NCBI RefSeq assembly: GCF_015277895.1
Contig: NZ_CP063815.1
Span: 2,666,001 to 2,730,000 of the forward strand
Source of the DNA: Microbacterium abyssi
GTDB taxonomy: Bacteria; Actinomycetota; Actinomycetes; Actinomycetales; Microbacteriaceae
Length of the DNA: 64,000 bases
Direction of reading: 5' to 3'
Position numbers and translations under genes: made by a program. This document shows, piece by piece, positions 10,109-17,252 of the stretch. Numbering within the stretch: position 1 is the stretch's first letter; the number at the start of each line of letters is the position of its first letter. Under the pieces are notes generated by a model. It saw nothing but the letters and a program-made list of their open reading frames with translations. It was not told where the DNA came from and did not search any database.

Positions 10109-11578
10109 TCAGTGTGCGAGAACCGGCGTCTCGGACTCCGCCGAGCCCTGCGGCAGCAGATCCTCCTTGCGGCCGCGCACCATCGTGGTCGCGATCGCGG
10201 AGGCGATCAGCATCCCGATCGCGGCAGCGATGAAGGTGGCGCTGTATCCGTCAGCCAGCACCTCGAGACCGATGCCGCCCTGCGCGTGCCCGCCGACGAC
10301 CGCGGCGTACACGGCGGTGAACACCGAAAGGCCGATCGAGCCGCCGATCTGCATCGCAGAGTTCGTCACGGCCGATGCGACACCCGCGTCATGCGGCTTC
10401 ACGCCCGTGAGCGCCACGTTCTGCAGCGGGATGAAGACGAACGCCATGCCGAAGCCCATCACCAGCAGCGCGGGAGCGACCTGCACGAAGTAATTACCGC
10501 CCGGGGTGATGAACGACATGTAGAACAGGCCCGCCGCGACCACCAGCGGACCGCCGATCAGCATCGGGCGCGGGCCGATCGAGCTGAGCAGCTTGGTCGC
10601 CAGCGGAGCGAGCAGCATGGTGCCCAGCGGCAGCGGCAGGCTGGCGATGCCCGATTCCAGAGCGCCCTGACCGAGCACGATCTGCAGATGGAAGGTGAGG
10701 TACAGAGTGGCGCCGATCATGACGCTGCCGGCGACCGCCTGGATGAGGAACGCACCGCCGCGGACCCGATGGGTGACGACGCGCAACGGCAGCAGAGGAT
10801 TCGAGACCTTCGCCTGCACCCACACGAAGACCGCCAGCAGGACGACACCCAGCGCCAGGAACCCGATGGTGAGCGGGTTGCCCCAGCCCGTCTCGGCGAG
10901 ACTGAAGCCGTAGACGAGCGAGCCGAGTCCGAGGGTCACCAGCAGCGCGCCCCACAGGTCGTAGCGGTTGTCGCCGCCCGCCTTGCTTTCGGTGAGGAAC
11001 AGCGCCCCGCCGATCAGGCCCACGGCCACGAAGAACAGGTTGACGAGCAGGCACCAGCGCCAATCGAGGAACTCGGTGAGGAATCCGCCGAGCACGAGAC
11101 CGACGGCGGCGCCCGCACCCGCGACAGTGCCGAAGACTGCGAAGGCGGTGTTGCGCTCCTTGCCGGACGGGAACAGCGTCGTCAGCAGTGCGAGGGCGGC
11201 GGGGGCAAGCATGGCGGCGAAGACGCCCTGCAGGCCGCGGCCGAGGATGAGCTCCCACCCGGCGGTGGCGAGACCGGCGTAGAGCGAGGCGAGACCGAAG
11301 CCGATCATGCCGACCATGAAGGTGCGCTTACGGCCCCAGTAGTCGGCGATGCGCCCGCCGAGCAGCAGCAGGGCGCCGAACGCGAGGGCATATGCGGTGA
11401 CGACCCACTGGCGCAGGTGGTCATCCATATTCAGGGCAACCTGCGCCTGCGGCAGCGCGATGTTGACGATGGTGCCGTCGAGGACGACGACGAGTTGCGT
11501 GAGCGAGATGACGAACAGTGCCCACCACTTGGCCGCGGGATGGAAGCGAAGGGGGTGCGAACGCAGGGATGACGACAT
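10109..11578 (-). CDS. MFS drug exporter, DHA2 (14-TM) family
   Basis: A 489-residue membrane protein with about 14 hydrophobic helices. It has the motif A region GGRIADYWGRKRTF after TM2 and the antiporter-like motif C segment AVFGTVAGAGAAVGLVLGG in TM5, as in EmrB/QacA-like proton-driven multidrug exporters. The substrate is unknown. The ATG at 11578 is preceded by a good GGAGG. That Shine-Dalgarno is buried in a perfect 10-bp inverted repeat (see the regulatory feature upstream), and a minus-strand TATAAT box lies about 105 bases upstream. In-frame codons back to a TTG at 11620 are open but are probably leader. Confidence 0.9.
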   Translation of the reverse strand: MSSSLRSHPLRFHPAAKWWALFVISLTQLVVVLDGTIVNIALPQAQVALNMDDHLRQWVVTAYALAFGALLLLGGRIADYWGRKRTFMVGMIGFGLASLYAGLATAGWELILGRGLQGVFAAMLAPAALALLTTLFPSGKERNTAFAVFGTVAGAGAAVGLVLGGFLTEFLDWRWCLLVNLFFVAVGLIGGALFLTESKAGGDNRYDLWGALLVTLGLGSLVYGFSLAETGWGNPLTIGFLALGVVLLAVFVWVQAKVSNPLLPLRVVTHRVRGGAFLIQAVAGSVMIGATLYLTFHLQIVLGQGALESGIASLPLPLGTMLLAPLATKLLSSIGPRPMLIGGPLVVAAGLFYMSFITPGGNYFVQVAPALLVMGFGMAFVFIPLQNVALTGVKPHDAGVASAVTNSAMQIGGSIGLSVFTAVYAAVVGGHAQGGIGLEVLADGYSATFIAAAIGMLIASAIATTMVRGRKEDLLPQGSAESETPVLAH

Positions 11579-11582
11579 GGAA

Positions 11583-11709
11583 AAACCTCCGGTGTCTGGT
11601 GAGGATGCCGGAGGTTTCAAGCCTCGGATCAGGCTCCGTTCAAGGGGCTGACCGCCTCAGCGAACGGTGCTGAGCAGACTTCTATTATATCGGATCGATA
11701 TCGGATGCC
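11583..11709 (-). promoter_or_regulatory. Promoter, operator-like direct repeat and SD-sequestering hairpin of the MFS gene
   Basis: Reading the minus strand, a perfect TATAAT occupies 11689-11684. Just upstream and partly overlapping are two copies of TCCGATAT spaced 11 bases apart (about 11705-11688), a likely repressor site. In the leader, AAACCTCCGG and CCGGAGGTTT (11583-11592 and 11608-11617) form a perfect 10-bp stem with a 15-nt loop. The stem's start-proximal arm holds the GGAGG ribosome site of the MFS gene. This suggests translation-level control in addition to a repressor. No matching repressor gene is adjacent. Confidence 0.6.
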
Positions 11710-11722
11710 GTCGCCGCGAGCG

Positions 11723-12031
11723 TCAACGACGGCGCAGCAGCCCCGCGTGCTCCGGGTTCTGAGCGAACCACTCCGCGACGTACCAGCACACCGGATCGAC
11801 CCTGCGCTCGCCGCGGCTCTCGATGTCGGCGACCGCGCCGGCCACCACCTTCGCCGCGTACCCGTGCCCCCGGAAAGTCGGGATCGTGAAGGCTCTGGTG
11901 AGGGCGATCGTCTTGCCGTCGTCGCGGTAGTCCAGGGCGCTGACGAGCACTCCGTCGCGCGTGAGGGTGTAGCGCGAAGCATCCTTCTCGTCGGTGACCA
12001 GGAACCCGTCGATCATCGTGGAATCCGTCAT
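11723..12031 (-). CDS. Small GNAT-type N-acetyltransferase
   Basis: A 102-residue protein of the short GCN5-related N-acetyltransferase group (YjdJ-like). It shows the conserved hydrophobic strand ALTRAFTIPTFRGHGYAAKVV, in which T-x-x-RGHGYA is the acetyl-CoA pyrophosphate-binding loop, and a C-terminal CWYVAEWFAQNPEHAGLL. The target is unknown. The start is ATG at 12031 (MTDSTMIDGF). It is divergent from the leader-peptide transcript beginning near 12108. Confidence 0.85.
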   Translation of the reverse strand: MTDSTMIDGFLVTDEKDASRYTLTRDGVLVSALDYRDDGKTIALTRAFTIPTFRGHGYAAKVVAGAVADIESRGERRVDPVCWYVAEWFAQNPEHAGLLRRR

Positions 12032-12071
12032 GCCTCCCACGCTAGGCCACGGCGTCACATCGGGACTCGTT

Positions 12072-12101
12072 TTGACACGGGGCGACATCGTCAGACATAA
12101 T
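12072..12101 (+). promoter_or_regulatory. Sigma-70-type promoter for a leaderless leader-peptide transcript
   Basis: TTGACA at 12072-12077 and CATAAT at 12096-12101 are separated by 18 bases. The expected start site falls at 12107-12109, on or just before the ATG of the 33-codon leader ORF. The transcript should therefore begin with the start codon itself, the arrangement used by many actinobacterial leader peptides. Confidence 0.7.
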
Positions 12102-12108
12102 CGCCCCC

Positions 12109-12210
12109 ATGACCACCAACGCGCGCCCTTTGTCCGCCCAGGAGGCGAACAGGACTGCCGGGATGATGATGCCCGGCTGCGTTGGCATGTGTTGCCGAAT
12201 GTGTCGCTGA
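12109..12210 (+). CDS. Cys/Met-rich leader peptide (33 aa)
   Basis: This short ORF runs from ATG at 12109 to TGA at 12208-12210. Its C-terminal end is MMMPGCVGMCCRMCR, with four Cys and five Met in the last 15 residues. It starts at the predicted transcription start and is followed by 149 bases of structured, non-coding leader before the OmpR-type regulator gene at 12360. The ATG-TGT-TGC (Met-Cys-Cys) codons are exactly complementary to 12311-12319. I infer a cis-acting leader peptide sensing Cys-tRNA supply, or thiol or copper state. No homologue was recognised by name. Confidence 0.6.
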   Translation: MTTNARPLSAQEANRTAGMMMPGCVGMCCRMCR

Positions 12211-12336
12211 TCACTCAGCCACCCTTCCCGGCTCCGCCCTTCGCCATCTGCGAAGCGTGAGCCCCGAGCACCTACCCCGTGTGCTCGTTCTCGGCCCTCG
12301 GGTCATTCACGCAACACATCAGAGCCGTATCGGCTC
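12187..12336 (+). promoter_or_regulatory. Structured leader (candidate attenuator) between leader peptide and regulator gene
   Basis: Four pairings are visible. ATGTGTTGC at 12187-12195, inside the Cys codons, is fully complementary to GCAACACAT at 12311-12319. CTTCGC/GCGAAG form a 6-bp stem at 12239-12255. CGAGCAC/GTGCTCG form a 7-bp stem at 12265-12287. GAGCCG-TAT-CGGCTC forms a 6-bp stem at 12322-12336, directly followed by the region holding the AAGGA ribosome site of the next gene. Mutually exclusive long-range and local pairing is the usual logic of ribosome-controlled attenuation. The function is inferred. Confidence 0.5.
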
Positions 12337-12359
12337 ACCCTTCCAAGGACTTCATCATC

Positions 12360-13082
12360 ATGTCGAACATCGCACTCCTCGAGCGTCCCACTGCCCGCGC
12401 CCCTCACCTCCGCCCCGTTCCGCCGATCATCGAGGCCGCCGCGCCCGCCGCGCCTGCCGTTCCGGCTGATCTGCCCGCGACCCGCTCTCCGCGCGGCTTC
12501 GCCCTCTACGTCGGGCTCGACGAGATCAAGGCGGCCGAAGCCGGCGTCAGCCTTCCCCTGCTCGTCGACGCTCTGCGCCGCACCCTCGCCGAGCTCGCCC
12601 CCGGCGCCGAGACCCACGCCACTGTCGCGCTCGCACCGCACGGCTCCGGCGGACGCGACCTCGACGTCGTGCGCCTCGCCCTGCAGGAGCCGGGTGCGGT
12701 CGCCCGCGCCAAGGCCGCCACCGAGACGGAGGAGAAGACCGAGGACTACGGCGTCACGGTCGACATCTCGCGCAAGCGCGTGCTGATCGACGGCGAGTCC
12801 GCCGCGTTCACGTACAAGGAGTTCGAGCTGCTGCAGTACCTCGTGCTCCGCGAAGGCCGCACCATCGAGCGCTCCGAACTCGTCGACGCCCTGTGGCAGT
12901 CGCCGGAGGACGAGACGCCCGGCGAGCGCACGATCGACGTGCATGTGCGACGCCTGCGCGCCAAGCTCGGCCGCTACGAGGACATCGTGCGCACCGTGCG
13001 TGGCGTCGGCTACCGCTTCGACCGCCACGCCGACGTCGTCATCCGCTACGGCCACGGCACGCCTTCGCCCGACCGCTTCTGA
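12360..13082 (+). CDS. Orphan OmpR/PhoB-type winged-helix DNA-binding protein
   Basis: A 240-residue predicted transcription regulator. The C-terminal part (about 135-230) is a clear OmpR/PhoB winged helix: VDISRKRVLIDG, FTYKEFELLQYLVLREG, a recognition-helix region ERTIDVHVRRLRAKLG and the closing VRTVRGVGYRF. The N-terminal part is a Pro/Ala-rich linker plus a small domain (FALYVGLDEIKAAEAG and onwards) that lacks the Asp/Lys pattern of a phosphoreceiver, so it is not a standard response regulator. No histidine kinase is nearby. The ATG at 12360 has AAGGA 11 bases upstream. It lies behind the Cys-rich leader, so its synthesis is probably controlled by that leader. Target genes are unknown. 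Confidence 0.85.
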   Translation: MSNIALLERPTARAPHLRPVPPIIEAAAPAAPAVPADLPATRSPRGFALYVGLDEIKAAEAGVSLPLLVDALRRTLAELAPGAETHATVALAPHGSGGRDLDVVRLALQEPGAVARAKAATETEEKTEDYGVTVDISRKRVLIDGESAAFTYKEFELLQYLVLREGRTIERSELVDALWQSPEDETPGERTIDVHVRRLRAKLGRYEDIVRTVRGVGYRFDRHADVVIRYGHGTPSPDRF

Positions 13083-13234
13083 GGCAGGCGCGGCTACCTC
13101 TGTCGCCGCCAGGGGTCGCAAATGCCCGCCTGAGACGCGAGATGACGACCATTCGCGCCACCTCCCGCCGCCCGCCGAGCCACGCGCACTGGATGCCGCG
13201 AGCCACTGTCAGCGGCGCCACGTAGGGTGATCTC

Positions 13235-14203
13235 ATGACCCTGACAGCGGATGCCGCGACCGCCGCCGCGCGCACGGAACCGCTGCACACGGTCTACCGC
13301 CCCGCACATCCGCTGCACCTGTTCCGCACGGTCGGCATGCTGATGCGGGGGCCGAAGGACCCGACGATGCTCGTCGACGGATCGACGCTGTGGCGCGCAG
13401 CCTGCACGCCCGAAGGCGTCGCAACGCTCGCGCTCAGGCAGAGCAGCGACGGCGCGCACGCGACAGCCTGGGGCACCGGCGCCGACTGGGCGCTCACGCA
13501 GCTGCCACGACTGTGCGGTGCCGACGACGATGCGACCGGATTCGACGCGTCGTCATTGACCGCCGCGGGGCATCCGCTGCTCGCAGAGGTCGCACGACGC
13601 ACGGCCGGCACTCGCCTGACCCGCACCGACCTCGTCTTCGACGCCCTCGCGAGCGCGACGATCGAGCAGAAGGTGACCTCGTACCAGGCGTTCGGCGCGT
13701 GGCGCGTGCTCATCAGCCGCTTCGGCGAGCGCGCCCCCGGGCCCACGCCCCGGCCCATGTTCGCCCCTCCTGTCATCGACGGGTGGCGCCGCATCCCGTC
13801 GTGGTCCTGGCATCGTGCCGGCGTCGAACCGCCGCAGTCCCGCGCGATCGTGCGCGCCGCCGAACGCGGCCGGCGGATCGCCGACGCGGTCCTCACCGCC
13901 GAGACCAGCGACGACCGCGACCGCGTGCTCACCAGCCTCCCGGGAATCGGCGCCTGGACCGCGGCCGAGACCCGCATCCGCGCGCTGGGCGACCCGGATG
14001 CCGTCAGCGTCGGCGACTACCACCTCGCCCATCAGGTCGGGTACGCGCTGACCGGCTCTCGCGTCGACGACGACGGGATGCTGGAGTTGCTGTCCCCCTG
14101 GGCGGGCCACCGCCAGCGCGTCATCCGCCTCATTCTCGCGAGCGGCGTCGCCGAGCCGCGCCGCGGTCCTCGTCTCGCCCCCGAAGACCACCGTCGCCGC
14201 TGA
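13235..14203 (+). CDS. AlkA-like HhH-GPD DNA glycosylase
   Basis: A 322-residue protein resembling DNA-3-methyladenine glycosylase II, which removes alkylated bases. The helix-hairpin-helix segment LTSLPGIGAWTAAETRIRALGDPDAV is followed by SVGDYHLAHQVG, where the Asp is the expected catalytic residue of the HhH-GPD superfamily. An RxxATIEQKVTSYQA-type helix lies before it. It lacks the methylated-DNA-sensing Ada domains. TAGGGT six bases before ATG 13235 indicates a leaderless mRNA. Confidence 0.85.
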   Translation: MTLTADAATAAARTEPLHTVYRPAHPLHLFRTVGMLMRGPKDPTMLVDGSTLWRAACTPEGVATLALRQSSDGAHATAWGTGADWALTQLPRLCGADDDATGFDASSLTAAGHPLLAEVARRTAGTRLTRTDLVFDALASATIEQKVTSYQAFGAWRVLISRFGERAPGPTPRPMFAPPVIDGWRRIPSWSWHRAGVEPPQSRAIVRAAERGRRIADAVLTAETSDDRDRVLTSLPGIGAWTAAETRIRALGDPDAVSVGDYHLAHQVGYALTGSRVDDDGMLELLSPWAGHRQRVIRLILASGVAEPRRGPRLAPEDHRRR

Positions 14204-14232
14204 GCGCCGGGCCGTCCCCCTAGGCTGGGGCC

Positions 14233-14442
14233 ATGGCGGCATCCAAGAAGCAGCGCTGGACCTGGCTCGGCGGCACTGTCGTGCTCTTCGTGCTCGGGAT
14301 CGTGATCGGTCTGATCCTGCAGAACGTCTGGCTCGGGCTCCTGCTCGCCCTGATCGTCTCGGTCGTCTGGCTCATCGCGACCGAGTCACGCAAGGGCGGC
14401 AACGCCGGCGTCAACGACGAGTCGCACGGCATCGAGCTCTAG
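14233..14442 (+). CDS. Small two-helix membrane protein
   Basis: A 69-residue protein with a basic N-terminus (MAASKKQRW) and two closely spaced hydrophobic helices (about 12-31 and 33-48), ending in a polar tail. No family function was recognised. TAGGCT lies six bases before the ATG, so the mRNA is probably leaderless. It ends 16 bases before the convergent end of the siderophore importer operon. Confidence 0.7.
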   Translation: MAASKKQRWTWLGGTVVLFVLGIVIGLILQNVWLGLLLALIVSVVWLIATESRKGGNAGVNDESHGIEL

Positions 14443-14458
14443 CCGGATCGCGACGCGG

Positions 14459-15217
14459 TCAGTTGTAGTACAGCGCCAGCCTCTGGCCGTCGATCTCTCG
14501 CACGTCGACCGCGGTCCCGTACACCGCCTCGAGAACGTCCGGTTGCATGATCTCGTCGGACGGAGCATCCGCCACCACCCGGCCGTCGCGCATGGCCACG
14601 ATCCGATCCGCGTAGGTCGCCGCGAAGTTGATGTCGTGCAGCACGACGATCACCCGCTTGCCGAGATCATCGGCCATCCGCCGGACGAGCTTCATGATCT
14701 CGGTCATGTGCTTGAGGTCGAGGTTGTTCAGCGGCTCGTCGAGCAGCACGTACTTCGTGTCCTGCGCGAGCACCATCGCGATGAACGCCCGCTGCCGCTG
14801 CCCGCCGGAGAGCTCGTCGAGGAATCGTTCGCGGAACGCGCCGAGGTCGAGGTAGTCGATCGCGCGTTCGATGTGCTCGCGGTCGGCGACGGTCAGGCGC
14901 CCGCGCGAGTGCGGGAAGCGCCCGAACTCGACGAGGTCGTGCACCGTGAGGCGGGCCGCGATGTGGTTGTCCTGACGGAGCACCGCCAGGATCTTCGCCA
15001 GCTCCTGAGATCGCGTCGCCGACACATCCACGTCATCGACGCTCACGGTGCCGGCATTCGGCGCGATGAGGCGTCCGATCAACCCGAACATCGTGGATTT
15101 CCCGGCCCCGTTCGGTCCGATCAGCGCGGTCACCCCCTCGTCGCCGAGGGTGATCGTCACGTCGTCGAGGACGGTCTGGTTCTTGTAGCGCTTGGTGGCG
15201 CAGTCGAGCACGATCAT
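14459..15217 (-). CDS. Siderophore ABC importer ATPase (YclP-like)
   Basis: A 252-residue ATP-binding subunit that powers ferric-siderophore uptake. It shows Walker A GPNGAGKST (about 34-42), Q-loop LRQDNHIAARLTV, signature LSGGQRQRAFIAMVLAQD, Walker B YVLLDEPLNNLD and H-loop VLHDINFA. The overall sequence resembles B. subtilis YclP, the ATPase of the petrobactin importer, including KHMTEIMKLVRRM and IDGQRLALYY near the end. The ATG overlaps the stop of the second permease by four bases (ATGA). Last gene of the four-gene importer operon. Confidence 0.93.
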   Translation of the reverse strand: MIVLDCATKRYKNQTVLDDVTITLGDEGVTALIGPNGAGKSTMFGLIGRLIAPNAGTVSVDDVDVSATRSQELAKILAVLRQDNHIAARLTVHDLVEFGRFPHSRGRLTVADREHIERAIDYLDLGAFRERFLDELSGGQRQRAFIAMVLAQDTKYVLLDEPLNNLDLKHMTEIMKLVRRMADDLGKRVIVVLHDINFAATYADRIVAMRDGRVVADAPSDEIMQPDVLEAVYGTAVDVREIDGQRLALYYN

Positions 15218-16221
15218 CGTGCACCCTTTCGAAGGACGAGATAGAGGAAGAACAGGCCGCCGGCGAACTCGATCACCATCGACAGGCTGCCGCCGAAACC
15301 GAAGATCTGCTCGAGGATGATCTGCGCGAGCAGCAGGCATCCGACGCCGATGAGGCTCGCCGCCGGCAGCGTCCAGGCATGCCGGAACGTGCCGGCCAGC
15401 GAGTAGGCGAGATTCGCGACGATGAGGCCGAAGAAGAGGATGGGTCCGGCCAGAGCAGTGGATGCCGCGACCATGATCGATACGACGGCGAACAGTGCCA
15501 TCACGGTACGACGGTGATTCACGCCGAGGCCGATGGCGGCGGCATCCCCCAGCGTCAGCACGTCGAGCGTGCGCAGCAGCGGGATCACGGCGCCGACACC
15601 CAGCGCGACGAGGATCGCGGTGAACGCCAGGAGGGTCGGGTCCGGACGCGTCAGCGACGCGAACATGGCGTCGGAGAGAATCTGGAAGTCCAGCGGGTCG
15701 AGCATCCGCTGCATCCATTCGGTGAACCCGCGGAAGAACGTCCCGAGCACGATCCCGACCAGCAGCATGAGATGGATGCTGCGCCGCTTACCTCCGAACA
15801 GCCAGGTGAACAGGACGACACTGAACGCGACCATCACGACGACCTGCACGCTCCAGAGGAGCAGATCGTCCGCCGCCAGGAACGAGTTCGATCCGAAGAA
15901 GAACACGATGATCGTCGAGACGAGCATGTAGAAGGCGTCGAAGCCCATGATCGACGGGGTGAGGATGCGGTTCTGCGTGATCGTGTGGAACACCACCGTG
16001 GAGACGCCGACGGCAGTGGCGACGACGAGCATCGCGATCACCGTGAGGCTGCGGATCTTCAGGGCGAACGCGAGCGATCCGGGAATGTCGGTGAGCAGAT
16101 ACACCGCGATGAGCACCAGGACGGCAATGGCCAGCACGCCGATCCGCACCTGCGGGGTCGACCAGCGACTGTGCGGGCGCTGCCGTGCCACCGGCGTCCG
16201 AGTGAGCGTGTCAGTGGGCAT
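15214..16221 (-). CDS. Siderophore ABC importer permease 2 (FecCD family)
   Basis: A 335-residue multi-helix permease of the BtuC/FecCD family (YclO-like position). It has the family's SRTLAGPILFFGLIVANLAYSLAG-like segment (here ASTALAGPILFFGLIV) and RTLDVLTLGDAAAIGLGVNHRR, the loop that couples to the ATPase. The start chosen is ATG at 16221 (MPTDTLTRTP), overlapping the first permease gene by 11 bases. The frame is open slightly further upstream, but only inside permease 1. Confidence 0.92.
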   Translation of the reverse strand: MPTDTLTRTPVARQRPHSRWSTPQVRIGVLAIAVLVLIAVYLLTDIPGSLAFALKIRSLTVIAMLVVATAVGVSTVVFHTITQNRILTPSIMGFDAFYMLVSTIIVFFFGSNSFLAADDLLLWSVQVVVMVAFSVVLFTWLFGGKRRSIHLMLLVGIVLGTFFRGFTEWMQRMLDPLDFQILSDAMFASLTRPDPTLLAFTAILVALGVGAVIPLLRTLDVLTLGDAAAIGLGVNHRRTVMALFAVVSIMVAASTALAGPILFFGLIVANLAYSLAGTFRHAWTLPAASLIGVGCLLLAQIILEQIFGFGGSLSMVIEFAGGLFFLYLVLRKGAR

Positions 16222-17230
16222 GGCTTCCCGTTCGCAGCAGCAGCCAGAGGAACAGACCCGCACCGACCACGCCCACGATCACCGACAGCGGCATCTCGTA
16301 GGGGAAGCGCGCGACGCGAGCGATGAGATCGCAGCCGAGCACGAAGACGGCGCCGAGTCCGGCGACCCAGGGGATGCCGCGTCGCACGTTGTCGCCGATG
16401 ATCAGGCTGACGACGTTCGGCACGACGAGACCGAGGAAAGGGATGATCCCGGCGGTGACGAGTACAGCGGCGGTGATGATCGCGACGATGACCATGCCGA
16501 GGGCTACGACCCTCCGGTAGTCGAGACCGAGGTTCGTCGCGAACTCCTCGCCGAGGCTGATCACGCTGAAACGGTCAGCGGCGAGCCAGGCGACGAGCAC
16601 CATCACACCGGCGATCCAGAGGAACTCGTACCGACCCTGCATGATTGCCGCGAAGCTCCCCTGCGCCCAGGTGCCCAGCGATTGCAGCAGATCCAGCCGG
16701 TAGGCGAAGAACGTGGTGGCGGCTGCGACGACACCGCCGAGCATGATGCCCACCAGCGGCACGAGCACGAGCTGGCGCACCGGCACCGCCCGCACGACTC
16801 GCAGGAACACCCAGGTGCCGATGAGACCGAAGACCGCAGCGACGCCCATCTTGCCGATCAGCGCCATCCCAGGCGCGAAGATGATGACCAGGAGCATCCC
16901 GAAGGTGGCGAACTCGGTCACCCCTGTCGTGCTCGGCTCGACGAATTTATTGCGCACGAGCATCTGCATGATGAGTCCGGCGATGCCGAGCGATGCACCG
17001 GTGAGGAGCACGGCCACGGTGCGCGGGATCCTGCTGGCGACGAACAGGAAGGCCGACATACTGTCCGGACCGCCGCCCAGCAGTGCTGCAGGCGAGACGT
17101 CCGAGACGCCGACGAACAGGCTCGTGAGGGCGAGGGCCACGAGGACGACGCCGATGAGCACCCCCACCCAGGTCCGGCGGGGCCGGACCTGGGTGGGGGT
17201 GCTCGAAGCCGCTGGGGCGGTGACGGTCAT
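16211..17230 (-). CDS. Siderophore ABC importer permease 1 (FecCD family)
   Basis: A 339-residue permease with about nine to ten transmembrane helices. The family motifs include RIPRTVAVLLTGASLGIAGLIMQ, FSVISLGEEFATNLGLDYRR (ATPase coupling loop) and AGIIPFLGLVVPNVVSLIIGDN. It follows the binding-protein gene after 22 bases. Its codons 10-25 contain a perfect 22-bp inverted repeat (17156-17204) that should fold very stably in mRNA. This is unusual inside a coding start region and could reduce permease translation relative to the binding protein. Confidence 0.92.
   Translation of the reverse strand: MTVTAPAASSTPTQVRPRRTWVGVLIGVVLVALALTSLFVGVSDVSPAALLGGGPDSMSAFLFVASRIPRTVAVLLTGASLGIAGLIMQMLVRNKFVEPSTTGVTEFATFGMLLVIIFAPGMALIGKMGVAAVFGLIGTWVFLRVVRAVPVRQLVLVPLVGIMLGGVVAAATTFFAYRLDLLQSLGTWAQGSFAAIMQGRYEFLWIAGVMVLVAWLAADRFSVISLGEEFATNLGLDYRRVVALGMVIVAIITAAVLVTAGIIPFLGLVVPNVVSLIIGDNVRRGIPWVAGLGAVFVLGCDLIARVARFPYEMPLSVIVGVVGAGLFLWLLLRTGSHAH
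17156..17204 (-). repeat. Perfect 22-bp inverted repeat, binding-protein/permease junction
   Basis: Positions 17156-17177 and 17183-17204 are exact reverse complements with a 5-base spacer; the core of each arm is CACCCAGGTCCGG. The repeat lies 48-97 bases beyond the stop of the binding-protein gene, within the first 25 codons of permease 1. An RNA stem of this length would be expected to stop 3' exonucleases or hinder ribosomes. That is the classic way to keep a periplasmic/lipoprotein binding component in excess over its permeases. Confidence 0.75.
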
Positions 17231-17252
17231 GATGAGACGTGCGAGAAGGCGA

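Noticed and set aside
9320..11572. A 750-codon plus-strand open frame
   Set aside because: It runs antisense through sbcD and the MFS gene and shows only low-complexity Glu/Arg/His sequence with no family motif.
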